Source: Kitasatospora setae KM-6054 (GTDB lineage Bacteria > Actinomycetota > Actinomycetes > Streptomycetales > Streptomycetaceae). Taken from it: 64,000 nucleotides of DNA. The stretch lies in assembly GCF_000269985.1 (NCBI RefSeq), contig NC_016109.1:5270001-5334000 (forward strand). The letters are read 5' to 3'. Position 1 is the first letter of the stretch; each line of letters starts with the position of its first letter. Shown here piece by piece: positions 32,318 to 40,461 of this stretch. The translations under genes and the position numbers were made by a program. The notes under the pieces are model-generated. The model made no database searches. It was given only the letters and a program-made list of their open reading frames with translations, and had not been told where the DNA came from.

Positions 32318-32446
32318 TCAGCCGAGACGGTGCACCACGAACTGCGCGAGCATCCATGCCAGGTTCGAGCCGAAGCCCGCCGCTGCGCCCACCAGGACGT
32401 CGCGGATCCAACTGCGGTGCTTGCGCGCGTACTCGACGACAGCCAT
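32318..32446 (-). CDS. 42-residue single-span membrane peptide
   Basis: I do not recognise this peptide. The ATG at 32446 has AAGGGA six bases upstream. The product has a basic start (ARKHRSWIRD), a hydrophobic span of about 20 residues rich in Gly, Ala, Leu and Phe, and a short basic end. About 88 percent of its codons end in G or C. It has its own terminator and lies upstream of the DUF2075 pair on the same strand, inside the island. Its size and topology recall small membrane toxins or membrane effectors, but a chance open frame or an unrelated small protein cannot be excluded. Confidence 0.5.
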   Translation of the reverse strand: MAVVEYARKHRSWIRDVLVGAAAGFGSNLAWMLAQFVVHRLG

Positions 32447-32674
32447 CGAGGGTCCCTTCGATCGTGACCGATGGCGTAGCCGGATGGCTCCCGCCGGGAG
32501 CACGCCGTGGACACCATCGAGAGCGAAGGGTCGATTTCCTCGAGGTCGCGTCGCGTTCATCCCCTGAGGGAGGCGCGGTGCGGATCAACGCTAGCCGATG
32601 GCGGCCTGTTCGGGACAGCGGGTTCGTTCCCGAATCGCCTGTATCCACCACACGGTCCGGTACCGCGGGTGATC

Positions 32675-33373
32675 ATGGTGGGCATGGAGACCCGCTTCCT
32701 CGCCATCGGCGAGCTCACCGCCACCCCGCCCGTCGCCGTCGTCATCGACGTGATGCGGGCCTTCACCACCGCTGCCTGGGCGTTCGCGCGGGGTGCCGAG
32801 CGGATCGTGCTGGCCGGATCGCTGGACGAGGCGCTGGGGTTGAAGGACCGTCACCCGCACTGGGTGGCGCTCAAGGACGGGGCGCCCGCGCCCGGGTTCG
32901 ATGCCGTGAACTCGCCCGGCCGGATCCGCGGCACCGACCTCGCGGGCCGCACCGTCGTCCAGAAGACCACCGCCGGAACGGTCGGCGCCCTCGCCGTCCG
33001 GGACGCCGGCCTGGTGTTGTGCGCGAGCTTCGTGGTCGCGGAGGCCACCGCCCGCGCCCTGCACGGCCGTCCGGAGGTCACCTTCGTCGTCACCGGTGAG
33101 GACGGCCGGGCGGAGGAGGACCTCGCCTGCGCCGAGTACATCGCCCACCGGGCCGCCGGCGACAGCCCCGACCCCGCCCCCTACCTCCGTCGTGCCGCCG
33201 GATCCGCCGCCGCCGCCGACCTCCTCCAGTACGTCCGCAAGGGCGTCCACGAGGACGACGTGGAACTCTGCCTGGAGCTCGACCGCTTCCCCTTCGCGAT
33301 GGCCGCCGCCCCGGAGGACGGCCTCATGGTGCTGCGTCCGTACGGGGAACCAGCCGGCTCAGGTCGATCGTGA
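32675..33373 (+). CDS. 2-phosphosulfolactate phosphatase (ComB) family protein
   Basis: The 232-residue protein matches the ComB family. Near its N-terminus it has VAVVIDVMRAFTTAAWAFARG. It continues with VVQKTTAGTVGAL, then VLCASFVVAEATARAL and TFVVTGEDGRAEEDLACAEY. ComB removes phosphate from 2-phosphosulfolactate in coenzyme M synthesis in archaea. Bacteria outside that pathway also carry homologues of unknown substrate, and no other CoM genes are seen here. The start could be ATG at 32675 or 32684; there is no good ribosome site. The 3' end overlaps the convergent Uma2 gene by 50 bases. Confidence 0.8.
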   Translation: MVGMETRFLAIGELTATPPVAVVIDVMRAFTTAAWAFARGAERIVLAGSLDEALGLKDRHPHWVALKDGAPAPGFDAVNSPGRIRGTDLAGRTVVQKTTAGTVGALAVRDAGLVLCASFVVAEATARALHGRPEVTFVVTGEDGRAEEDLACAEYIAHRAAGDSPDPAPYLRRAAGSAAAADLLQYVRKGVHEDDVELCLELDRFPFAMAAAPEDGLMVLRPYGEPAGSGRS

Positions 33374-33911
33374 TCGCGAACGGCACGGAGTGGGAGAGGC
33401 TCCCACGGAAGATGCCGGTCGGAATGTAGCTGCGGGTGGGCGCGTCGAGTTCGTAGACGTGTGCCACGGCGGCTCCGGCCTCGTCCTCGATCAGCCAGTA
33501 GTGGGGGATGCCCGCCTCGGCGTACTTGCGGAGTTTCACCGTGCGGTCCCGGTGGGCGGATTCGGGTGAGACCACCTCGACGACGAGCAGCACGTTCTCC
33601 GGGTCGTGCCAGGTGCGGTCTGGGTCGAACGGCACGGTGACGAGCAGGAGATCTGGCTCGGGGCGGGTGCGGGAGTCCAAGCGGACGGTCATCTCGCGCT
33701 CGACCTCGATGCCGGCGGGGGCCTGGGCATCGAGGGCGTTGGTGAGCGCGGTGACGACGCGGCTGTGCCATGACCGCTGCGGGGACATCATGAAGACCAG
33801 CGCTCCGTCGATCAGTTCCGTGTGGCGCGGCGCCTCGGGCAGGCGGTCGAGATCCTCCGCGAACCAGCCTTCTGTGCGCGGCGGGCGCATCCAGTCGGGC
33901 AGTGAGGTCAT
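33324..33911 (-). CDS. Uma2 family (DUF820) putative endonuclease
   Basis: The 195-residue protein has the Uma2/DUF820 restriction-endonuclease-like fold. Key parts are HTELIDGALVFM with the first acidic residue, RPEPDLLLV with the Pro-Asp, and VLLVVEVVSPES in place of the E-x-K strand. A closing segment reads YAEAGIPHYWLIE. Streptomyces genomes carry dozens of such genes and their biological role is unknown. The ATG at 33911 follows a minus-strand TACCCT (33918-33923) by six bases, so the message is probably leaderless. It shares the TetR operator region with the divergent regulator. Confidence 0.88.
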   Translation of the reverse strand: MTSLPDWMRPPRTEGWFAEDLDRLPEAPRHTELIDGALVFMMSPQRSWHSRVVTALTNALDAQAPAGIEVEREMTVRLDSRTRPEPDLLLVTVPFDPDRTWHDPENVLLVVEVVSPESAHRDRTVKLRKYAEAGIPHYWLIEDEAGAAVAHVYELDAPTRSYIPTGIFRGSLSHSVPFAITIDLSRLVPRTDAAP

Positions 33912-33927
33912 GTCCCCAGGGTAGCTG

Positions 33928-33966
33928 GTAGACGCTGTCTACTTGCTGCTGGTAGACAGTGTCCAT
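33928..33966. promoter_or_regulatory. Tandem TetR operators over a leaderless promoter
   Basis: GTAGAC-GCT-GTCTAC (33928-33942) is a perfect 15-bp palindrome. GTAGAC-AGT-GTCCAT (33952-33966) is a second, imperfect copy that covers the TetR start codon. The copies are 24 bases apart. TAGACG and TAGACA within them are spaced as -35 and -10 elements, with the ATG six bases beyond. Confidence 0.7.
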
Positions 33967-34555
33967 GAGCGATGAGGGACGGCCCCCGCTGCGGGAGCGC
34001 CTGGTGGACGCCGGGGTCGAGTTGGTGCTGGCGGAGGGGTCGGGGGCGGTCGGGCTGCGGGAGATCGCGCGGCGGGCCGGGGTGTCGCACGGGGCGCCGC
34101 GGCGGTACTTCGCCACGCACCGTGAGCTGCTGTCGGCGGTGGCGCGGCGCGGGTTCGAGGAGTTGGCGGGGCGGTTCGCCGCGGTGCGGGGAACGGACCC
34201 GCGGGAGCGGGTCGCGGGGGCGGCTCGGGTGTACCTGGCGTTCGCGGCCGAGCGGCGCGGGATGTTCGAGCTGATGTTCCGGCACGACCTGCTGAGCGGC
34301 GACGGGGCGGAGCCGGCCGGGCCGCCGCTGCGGGAGGCGACGGGGCCGCTGTTCGAAGGGCTGGCGCGGCTGGTGGCGGAGTGCACGGGGGACGGGGCGC
34401 GGGCGCCGCTGGTGACGGCCGCGCTGTGGGCGAACCTGCACGGGCTGGCGCAGCTGCGAGCCTGGGAGAGCACGGCGCTGGTGCTGGGGGAGGGGCGTGA
34501 GGAGGAGTTGCTGGAGGCCGTGCTGGCCGCGCACCTCGGGCCGGCGGCGGCGTGA
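33965..34555 (+). CDS. TetR family repressor
   Basis: The 196-residue regulator has an N-terminal helix-turn-helix (about residues 10-55; LREIARRAGVSHGAPRRYFATHRELL) and an all-helical C-terminal ligand domain (TetR_C_33-like, MFELMFRHDLL). It most likely represses its own promoter and the downstream MFS exporter, and possibly the divergent Uma2 gene, through the palindromes at 33928-33966. The ATG at 33965 lies inside the second palindrome, and no Shine-Dalgarno is present. Its stop overlaps the exporter start as GTGA. Confidence 0.9.
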   Translation: MSDEGRPPLRERLVDAGVELVLAEGSGAVGLREIARRAGVSHGAPRRYFATHRELLSAVARRGFEELAGRFAAVRGTDPRERVAGAARVYLAFAAERRGMFELMFRHDLLSGDGAEPAGPPLREATGPLFEGLARLVAECTGDGARAPLVTAALWANLHGLAQLRAWESTALVLGEGREEELLEAVLAAHLGPAAA

Positions 34556-35892
34556 GCCGCCTCGCGCTGCCGGTGAGCGCCGGGGCCGCCATGCTGGTGG
34601 CGCTGGACGGCACGGTGCTGCTGATGGCGCAGCCCGGCATGCGGCGCGAACTCGACTGCACGACCGCGCGGTTGCAGTGGACCAGCACCGGCTACCTGGT
34701 CGCCGTCGCGGCCCTGCTGGTGCTGGCCGGCCGGCTCGGCGACCGGTACGGCCACCGCCGGACGCTGCTGGCGGGCGTACTGGGTTTCGGCGCGGCCTCG
34801 GCCGGGATCGGGCTGGCGCCGACCGTCGGCTGGGTGGTCGGACTGCGGGTCGCCCAGGGCGTGTTCGGCGCGCTGCTGCAGCCGGGGACGCTCGCGCTGC
34901 TGCGGCTGTGCTGCCCGCCGGAGCGGCTCGGCCGGGCGATCGCGGTCCGGACCGGGGCGATCGCGGTCGCGGCGGGCGCGGGCCCGCTGCTCGGCGGGGT
35001 GCTGGTGGACGCGTTCGGCTGGCGCGCGGTGTTCTGGATCAACGTCCCGGCCGCCGCCCTGATCGCCGCGATGGTCCTCACCCTGCCGAAGGGGCAGGGG
35101 AGTTCGGACGGTCGGCCGCTCGATCCGGCGGGCGCGGCGCTGCTCGCGGCGGCCCTCGCCGTCCTGGTGCACGCGCTCTCCCGGGTGCCGGAGCGCGGCT
35201 GGCCCGGGGTGCTGCCCGAACTCGGCTGCGCCGCCGCGCTGTCGGCGGTGCTGGTGGTCCACGAGCGGCGGGCCGCGAGCCCGGTGGTGCCCCGGCCGGT
35301 GGCCCGGTCGCGGCCGGTCGCGGCCTCCCTGGTGCTGCTGCTGACCAGCTCGGCGGGGCTGTACGGGACGCTGTTCAGCACCACCTTCCGACTCCAGGAC
35401 GCCCTGCACACCGGCCCGTTGGGCGCGGCGCTGCGCATGCTGCCGCTGACCGCGCTGATGGTGCTCGGCGCCCCGCTGGCCGAGCGGGCGCTGCGTGGCC
35501 AGGGCCCCCGGCGGACGGCGCTGGCGGGCGTCGCCCTGCTGGTGGCGGGCATCGCCGGGCCGGCCGGACCGGGCGGCGGCGCCTCGACGGCGGCCACGGC
35601 GGTGGCGTCGGCGCTGCTGGGCGCGGGCTTCGCGGCGGTGATGGTGACGGCGACCGGCACCGTGGTCGGCGACGCCCCGGCGGGGTACGCGGGCGCGGTC
35701 GGCGGGTTGAAGCAGACCGCGATGAACATCGGCCCGACCCTGGGCATCGCGGCCGCCGCCGGCGCCGGTGCCGGGGCGCACGCCGCCCTGCCCGTCCTGG
35801 CCGCCGTCGCCGCCCTCGGCCTGCTGCCCGCCGCCGCCCTGCCGGGCCCGCGACACGAGCCGCTCCGCGGGGCCGTTGTCGGCGGCGCGTGA
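34552..35892 (+). CDS. MFS drug exporter (DHA2-like)
   Basis: The 446-residue protein has 12 or more hydrophobic helices. Its N-terminus contains LDGTVLLMAQPGM, the DHA2 motif D1 region, and GRLGDRYGHRR, the MFS motif A between helices 2 and 3. GWRAVFWINVPAA fits motif C and beyond. It should export a hydrophobic compound with proton antiport. The GTG start overlaps the TetR stop by four bases, so the two are translationally coupled. The ligand of the repressor is probably a substrate of this pump. Confidence 0.9.
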   Translation: MSRLALPVSAGAAMLVALDGTVLLMAQPGMRRELDCTTARLQWTSTGYLVAVAALLVLAGRLGDRYGHRRTLLAGVLGFGAASAGIGLAPTVGWVVGLRVAQGVFGALLQPGTLALLRLCCPPERLGRAIAVRTGAIAVAAGAGPLLGGVLVDAFGWRAVFWINVPAAALIAAMVLTLPKGQGSSDGRPLDPAGAALLAAALAVLVHALSRVPERGWPGVLPELGCAAALSAVLVVHERRAASPVVPRPVARSRPVAASLVLLLTSSAGLYGTLFSTTFRLQDALHTGPLGAALRMLPLTALMVLGAPLAERALRGQGPRRTALAGVALLVAGIAGPAGPGGGASTAATAVASALLGAGFAAVMVTATGTVVGDAPAGYAGAVGGLKQTAMNIGPTLGIAAAAGAGAGAHAALPVLAAVAALGLLPAAALPGPRHEPLRGAVVGGA

Positions 35893-35978
35893 CACCCTGG
35901 GCCGGTGGACGGCACGGCGGACGGCCGCAGCGGGCCACCGGCCCGCCCGATCGTCGATCCGCCCCGGGGGAACCGCGC

Positions 35979-36764
35979 ATGGACTTCATCGAGTCGACCG
36001 TCGAAGCGGACGGCGAACGCCTGGCCTGCACCGTGATCGAGCCGGACGGCCCGGACGGCCCGGGAGCCGCCGCGCCCACCGCGCTGCTGATGCACGGCGC
36101 GGGCGGCGGGGACCGGCAGCGCTGCCTGCCGCTGGGGCGGGAGCTGGCGGCCGCCGGGTGCCGCGCCGTGGTGTTCGACTTCGCCGGGCACGGCGCGAGC
36201 ACCGGCACGCTCGGGGCGCTCTCGCTGGGCCGCCGGGCCCGGCAGGCCCGGGCGGTGCTCGACCGGCACGCCCCGGACGGGCCGCTGCTGCTGGTCGGGT
36301 TCTCGATGAGCGGCCAGACCGTCGCCGACCTGCTGCGGGTGCCCGAACTCGCCGCCCGCACCACGGCGATCGCGCTCGCCGCGCCCGCCGCCTACGCCCG
36401 CGAGACCCATGAACTCCCCTTCTCCGATCCGGAGTTCACCAACACCCTGCGCAGGCAGGGCAGTTGGCGCAGCAGCACGGCCTTCGCGGCCCTCGCGGCG
36501 TTCCCCGGCCGGGCGCTGCTGGTGCTGCCCGAGACGGACGAGGTGATCCCCGCCGAGGTGACCGACGCACTGGACGCCGCCCTGCGCACCGGCGCCGCGC
36601 GACCGTACGACCGGATCACCCTGCCGGGCGCCGACCACCTCCTCGGCCGCTGGCTGGGGGCCCGCCCGGAGGAGTGCGCCCGGGTGGCCGCTGCCCTGCT
36701 GGCGGGCACCGCAGCCGGAACCGCAGCCGCAGCCGCAGTCGCGGCCGGGTGGCGGCAGGGCTGA
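35979..36764 (+). CDS. Alpha/beta hydrolase
   Basis: The 261-residue protein has the alpha/beta hydrolase fold. It shows ALLMHGAGGGDRQRC (oxyanion region), VVFDFAGHGASTG, and nucleophile Ser109 in LLVGFSMSG, where Ser replaces the usual last Gly of GxSxG. A later acid lies in LVLPETDEVIP, and the likely catalytic His is in LPGADHLLG. Its ester or acyl substrate is unknown. The ATG has GGGGGA eight bases upstream. It follows the MFS gene by 86 bases and may be part of the same transcript. The C-terminus ends in an Ala-rich run. Confidence 0.85.
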   Translation: MDFIESTVEADGERLACTVIEPDGPDGPGAAAPTALLMHGAGGGDRQRCLPLGRELAAAGCRAVVFDFAGHGASTGTLGALSLGRRARQARAVLDRHAPDGPLLLVGFSMSGQTVADLLRVPELAARTTAIALAAPAAYARETHELPFSDPEFTNTLRRQGSWRSSTAFAALAAFPGRALLVLPETDEVIPAEVTDALDAALRTGAARPYDRITLPGADHLLGRWLGARPEECARVAAALLAGTAAGTAAAAAVAAGWRQG

Positions 36765-36791
36765 CCTGCCTGCCGCGAACTCCCCGGTTCC

Positions 36792-37448
36792 TCAGGGCAG
36801 TTCGACCACCAGCGCGCCGTCCGCGCCGAGGCCGATCCGGACGCCGGTCAGGTCGGTCACGTGGTGGTCGGGCCGGTGGGCGGCGGCGCGCGGGCCGACG
36901 CCGAGGACCGGCATGCCGGCGGCGCGGCCGGCCGCGATGCCCGCCTCGGAGTCCTCCAGGACCAGGCACTCGGCGGGGGCGACGCCCAGTTCGGCGGCGG
37001 CCTTGAGGAAGCCCTCGGGGTCGGGCTTGCTGGCGCCGACCTGCTCGGCGGTGATCAGCAGTGGCGGCAGCGGGACGCCGGCGGCGGCCATCCGGATCCG
37101 GGCGAGCCGGTCGTCGGCGGAGGTCACCAGGGCGTGCGGCAGTCCGGCCAGCGAGGCCATCAGCCGTGCGGCGCCCGGGACTTCGACCACGCCGTCGGTG
37201 TCGGCGGACTCCTCGTCGAGCATCAGCGCGTTCTCGGCGAGGTTCTGCTCGGCCGGGCGGTCGGGCAGCAGCAGGCCCATGGTCAGGTGGCCCTGCCGCC
37301 CGTGCGCGACCCGCATCACCTCGTCGGCGTCCAGGCCGTGCCGTGCGGCCCAGCGGCGCCAGCAGCGTTCGACCACGGCGTCGGAGTTGACCAGGGTGCC
37401 GTCCATGTCGAGCAGGACGGCCCGGACCGGCGGGGTGAGGACGGGCAT
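36792..37448 (-). CDS. HAD family hydrolase (phosphoglucomutase/sugar phosphatase-like)
   Basis: The 218-residue protein is a subfamily IA haloacid dehalogenase. Motif I is LLDMDGTLVNSD, with nucleophile Asp14 and Asp16. Motif II is ALVTSADDR, motif III GASKPDPEGF, and motif IV LVLEDSEAGIAAG. Such enzymes dephosphorylate sugar phosphates or interconvert them, and the nearest known types are 2-deoxyglucose-6-phosphatase and beta-phosphoglucomutase. The ATG at 37448 is followed by a conserved N-terminus. A 10-bp palindrome CTCGTACGAG lies at 37467-37476 in the upstream region. Confidence 0.88.
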   Translation of the reverse strand: MPVLTPPVRAVLLDMDGTLVNSDAVVERCWRRWAARHGLDADEVMRVAHGRQGHLTMGLLLPDRPAEQNLAENALMLDEESADTDGVVEVPGAARLMASLAGLPHALVTSADDRLARIRMAAAGVPLPPLLITAEQVGASKPDPEGFLKAAAELGVAPAECLVLEDSEAGIAAGRAAGMPVLGVGPRAAAHRPDHHVTDLTGVRIGLGADGALVVELP

Positions 37449-37529
37449 CGGGGCTCCTCGGGAGACCTCGTACGAGTGTTTGTTCCTCCAGCGTACAAAG
37501 TCTACGAGAACCCGGCCGGACGGGCCGCC

Positions 37530-37991
37530 TCAGCCGACCAGGTGCGCGTTGACCGCGCGGGCCTCCTCGGCGAGCTCCGGCAGCTCGATCACCTCGACGC
37601 CGGCGGCGGTCAGCAGCGCGGTGCCCTGGCAGGCCGCGACGAACAGCGAGGGCTCCCGCCAGGCCACCACGACCCGGGGCACCCCGGCGGCGACGATCAG
37701 CTCCGCGCAGGGGTGCGGACGGGAGGCGCGCTGGCCGCAGGGTTCCAGGGTGGAGTAGACGGTCGCGGCGCGCAGCCGGGGGTCGCCGGCCGGGAGCTTG
37801 CCGAGCGCGGCCTCCTCGGCGTGGTTCACCGCGTCCACCTCGCGGCTGTGCCCCTCGGCCAGCACCTCGCCGTCCGCGCCGACGATCACCGCGCCGACCG
37901 AGAAGGCCGTCCGGGACGGCGGGCAGCGCTTCGACAGTTCGATCGCGCGGCGCATCCAGCGCAGGTCGGCGGCCGGGTCACTGCTGCTCAT
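37530..37991 (-). CDS. Riboflavin-type cytidine deaminase domain protein (RibD N-terminal half)
   Basis: The 153-residue protein matches the zinc deaminase half of RibD. The zinc His and catalytic Glu are in AVNHAEEAAL, and the zinc cysteines in STLEPCGQRASRPHPC. The N-terminus reads WMRRAIELSKRCPPSRTAFSVGAVIV. RibD deaminases act on diaminohydroxyphosphoribosylaminopyrimidine in riboflavin synthesis. This one stands alone, and the matching reductase half is encoded by the preceding, overlapping gene. It overlaps the end of the reductase gene by 14 bases, so the two are coupled. Confidence 0.85.
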   Translation of the reverse strand: MSSSDPAADLRWMRRAIELSKRCPPSRTAFSVGAVIVGADGEVLAEGHSREVDAVNHAEEAALGKLPAGDPRLRAATVYSTLEPCGQRASRPHPCAELIVAAGVPRVVVAWREPSLFVAACQGTALLTAAGVEVIELPELAEEARAVNAHLVG

Positions 37992-38673
37992 CGGGGGACT
38001 CCTTCGGGGCGTACCGCAGTAGGACGACGTCCCCCACCGTACGTGCCCCCAGCAGTCGCATCCGCCGGGCCGGGCCGCCGGGGTACGCGGCCGGGGAGAG
38101 GAAGCGCGGCGCGTCGGCCTGGCCGACCAGCAGCGGGGCGACGGCCAGCTGCAGCTCGTCGGCCAGGCCCTCGGCCAGGAACCGGGTGTGCACGCTGCCG
38201 CCGCCCTCGACCATCAGCCGGCGCACCCCGCGCGCGCCCAGGTCGTCCAGCACCGCGCCGAGCGGCACGGCCGCGCCCAGGCCGACCACCTCGGTGCCGG
38301 GTGCCCCGGCCAGCGCGGCGGCCAGCGCGGGGGCGGTGGCGTCGGTGGTGTAGGCGAGCTTGGCGCCGCCGGTGTGCCAGAACCGCAGCGCCGGGTCGAG
38401 CCGCCCGCTCGCGCTCAGGGTGACCTTCAGCGGGTACGCGGGCAGCCCGGCGGCGGTCCGGGCGGCGCGCCGTTCGGGCGAGTTGACCAGCAGCCGGGGG
38501 TTGTCGGCGCGCAGCGTCCCGCCGCCGACCAGGATCGCGTCGCTGTCGGCCCGCAGCGCGTCCACCCGGTCGAAGTCCGCGGCGTTGGAGAGCAGCAGCC
38601 GCTCGGGCGAGGCGTCGTCGAGGTGGCCGTCGATCGACACCGCGGCGCTGAGCAGGACGTGGGGGCGGGGCAC
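37978..38673 (-). CDS. RibD C-terminal/dihydrofolate reductase-like reductase
   Basis: The 231-residue protein has the RibD C-terminal fold, a dihydrofolate reductase-like NADPH-dependent reductase. Evidence is RPHVLLSAAVSIDGHLDD at the start, ADSDAILVGGGTLRADNPRL, GVRRLMVEGGGSVHTRFL and an ending LLGARTVGDVVLLRY. It would reduce the ribosyl group after deamination. The GTG at 38673 has GGAG seven bases upstream. A longer open frame runs to 39408, but it overlaps the next gene's strand in another frame. It is the first gene of a two-gene operon with the deaminase. Confidence 0.87.
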   Translation of the reverse strand: MPRPHVLLSAAVSIDGHLDDASPERLLLSNAADFDRVDALRADSDAILVGGGTLRADNPRLLVNSPERRAARTAAGLPAYPLKVTLSASGRLDPALRFWHTGGAKLAYTTDATAPALAAALAGAPGTEVVGLGAAVPLGAVLDDLGARGVRRLMVEGGGSVHTRFLAEGLADELQLAVAPLLVGQADAPRFLSPAAYPGGPARRMRLLGARTVGDVVLLRYAPKESPDEQQ

Positions 38674-38777
38674 GGCGGGACTCCACGGGGTCGGCGGACG
38701 GCAGCGGCTCCCACCGTACGCCCGCGCCCGCCGCACGCCCGCCGCTCCCAGCCGGGCTCGGCCGGGCTCAGGAGGGC

Positions 38778-39362
38778 TCAGGACGGCCGGGGCGGCACCG
38801 GCAGCGGCAGGCCGGGCAGGCCGTTGATGCTGACGGCGAGGTTCTCCTTGCCCTCGCAGTACTCGCTGAACCGGTCCTCGCCCTTGCGGTCGAAGAACTC
38901 GGCGAGCAGCGTCCGGTCGGACTGGTACTCCATGAACGGGACGGCGAAGCCGCAGGAGTCGCTGACCCGCTCGGCCCGCACCAGGATGATCGCGCGCAGC
39001 GCGGTGCCGTCCGCCGAGGGGTCGAAGCGGGCGAGCAGCTCGGCGAACCGCGGGTCGTCCCGGAACACCGGCTCGCCCCGCCCGTGCACCCGCAGCACGG
39101 TCGGCGGGCCCTCGAAGGCGCACCACATCAGGATGATCCGCCCGTTCTCCCGCAGGTGGGCGATGGTCTCGGCGTGCGAACCGCCGAAGTCCAGGTAGGC
39201 GACGGTCAGTTCGTCGAGCACGGCGAGGGTGCCGGCCCGGCCCTTGGGCGAGATGTTGAGGAACCCGTCGGCGGCCAGCGGCGCGGTGCCGACGAAGTAG
39301 ACGGGCTGCTTCTCGATGAACGCGCGCAGCCTGGCATCGATGCGCTCGTAAGTCTTTCCCAT
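38778..39362 (-). CDS. Pyridoxamine 5'-phosphate oxidase-fold flavin protein
   Basis: The 194-residue protein belongs to the split-barrel flavin reductase/PNPOx superfamily. Typical segments are RAFIEKQPVYFVGTAPLAAD, NISPKGRAGTLAVLDE, TVAYLDFGGSHAETIAHLRE and GRIILMWCAFEGPPTVLRVH. These are found in general stress or F420-binding relatives; which cofactor it uses is unclear. The ATG at 39362 has GGAGAA upstream. It diverges from the methyltransferase gene. Confidence 0.85.
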   Translation of the reverse strand: MGKTYERIDARLRAFIEKQPVYFVGTAPLAADGFLNISPKGRAGTLAVLDELTVAYLDFGGSHAETIAHLRENGRIILMWCAFEGPPTVLRVHGRGEPVFRDDPRFAELLARFDPSADGTALRAIILVRAERVSDSCGFAVPFMEYQSDRTLLAEFFDRKGEDRFSEYCEGKENLAVSINGLPGLPLPVPPRPS

Positions 39363-39435
39363 GCGGAGAATTCTCCTCCCGGAAGGGCTCCGAGGGCGAG
39401 GTAATCACTCATCCGTCTTGCCATGCGAGACGACA

Positions 39436-39466
39436 TTGTCCGAAACATGGAACGTTTTCCTATGCT
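39436..39466 (+). promoter_or_regulatory. Promoter of the methyltransferase gene
   Basis: TTGTCC (39436-39441) and TATGCT (39461-39466) have a 19-base spacer. A near-palindrome GGAACGTTTTCC lies in the spacer. Confidence 0.45.
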
Positions 39467-39511
39467 GGACGGGTCGTCGAGGAACCGCCTTCGAGGGAGA
39501 GGGACTCCGCC

Positions 39512-40330
39512 ATGCCCGCCTACACGCACGGCCACGCCGCCGCCGTCCTGCGCTCGCACCGCAGCCGCACCGCCGCCAACTCGGCCGGCTACCTGCTGCC
39601 CGAACTGCGCCCCGGGCAGAGGGTGCTGGACGTCGGCTGCGGCCCCGGCACGATCACCGCGGACCTGGCCGAACTGGTCGGCCCGGACGGCCGGGTGGTC
39701 GGCGTCGAGCCGGGCGCCGAGGTGCTGGCCGAGGCGGCCCGGCACGCCGCCGGGCGCGGGCTGGCGAACCTGTCGTACGAGGTCGCCGACGTCTACGAAC
39801 TGCCTTACGCCGACGCCTCGTTCGACGTGGTGCACGCCCACCAGGTGCTGCAGCACCTGCCCGACCCGGTCGCCGCGCTGCGCGAGATGCGCCGGGTGAC
39901 CGCCCCGGGCGGGGTGATCGCGGTCCGCGACTCGGACTACGCCGCGATGACCTGGTACCCGCAACTGCCCGAACTGGACGAGTGGTTGGCGCTGTACCGG
40001 CGGGTCGCCCGGATCAACGGCGGCGAGCCCGACGCCGGCCGTCGGCTGCTGGCCTGGGCCCGGGCCGCCGGACTGGCCGCCGAGCCCGGCGCCACCCTGG
40101 TTCCCTCGTCCAGCAGTTGGACCTTCGCCGACCAGGACGAGCGCGGCTGGTGGTCGGAGAGCTGGGCCGAGCGCACCACCCGCACCAGGCTGGCCGACAC
40201 CGCCCTGGCCGAGGGCCTGGCCACCCCCGCCGACCTGGACCGGATCGCCGCCGGCTGGACCCGCTGGGGTGCCGACCCGGACGCCTGGTTCGCCGTGCTG
40301 CACGGTGAACTACTGGTTCGCGTAAGCTAG
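39512..40330 (+). CDS. UbiE/COQ5-type SAM-dependent methyltransferase
   Basis: The 272-residue protein has the methyltransferase motifs GQRVLDVGCGPGTITADLAE (motif I) and VVGVEPGAEVLAEA (post I). ASFDVVHAHQVLQHLPDPVAAL and APGGVIAVRDSDYAAM correspond to motifs II and III. The first residues read MPAYTHGHAAAVLRSHRSRTA, a pattern shared by many actinobacterial relatives of unknown substrate. The ATG has GGGAGAGGGAC upstream at good spacing. It stands alone as a transcription unit. Confidence 0.88.
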   Translation: MPAYTHGHAAAVLRSHRSRTAANSAGYLLPELRPGQRVLDVGCGPGTITADLAELVGPDGRVVGVEPGAEVLAEAARHAAGRGLANLSYEVADVYELPYADASFDVVHAHQVLQHLPDPVAALREMRRVTAPGGVIAVRDSDYAAMTWYPQLPELDEWLALYRRVARINGGEPDAGRRLLAWARAAGLAAEPGATLVPSSSSWTFADQDERGWWSESWAERTTRTRLADTALAEGLATPADLDRIAAGWTRWGADPDAWFAVLHGELLVRVS

Positions 40331-40461
40331 TTGGGAGCGCGCATCGAGTTAACGAGACGTTGACCGACCGCGTACCGCCCGGTAGCACGCACCGTCCAGC
40401 CTGGTGTCCGGACGGGCGGTCCGACCTGCCCCCCACCGGGTCGGACCGCTACCGTGTGGGC

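Noticed and set aside
33324..33911. Uma2 protein as part of a defence system with the DUF2075 genes
   Set aside because: It lies outside the island on its own leaderless promoter next to a TetR/MFS pair, and such genes are very common in Streptomyces.
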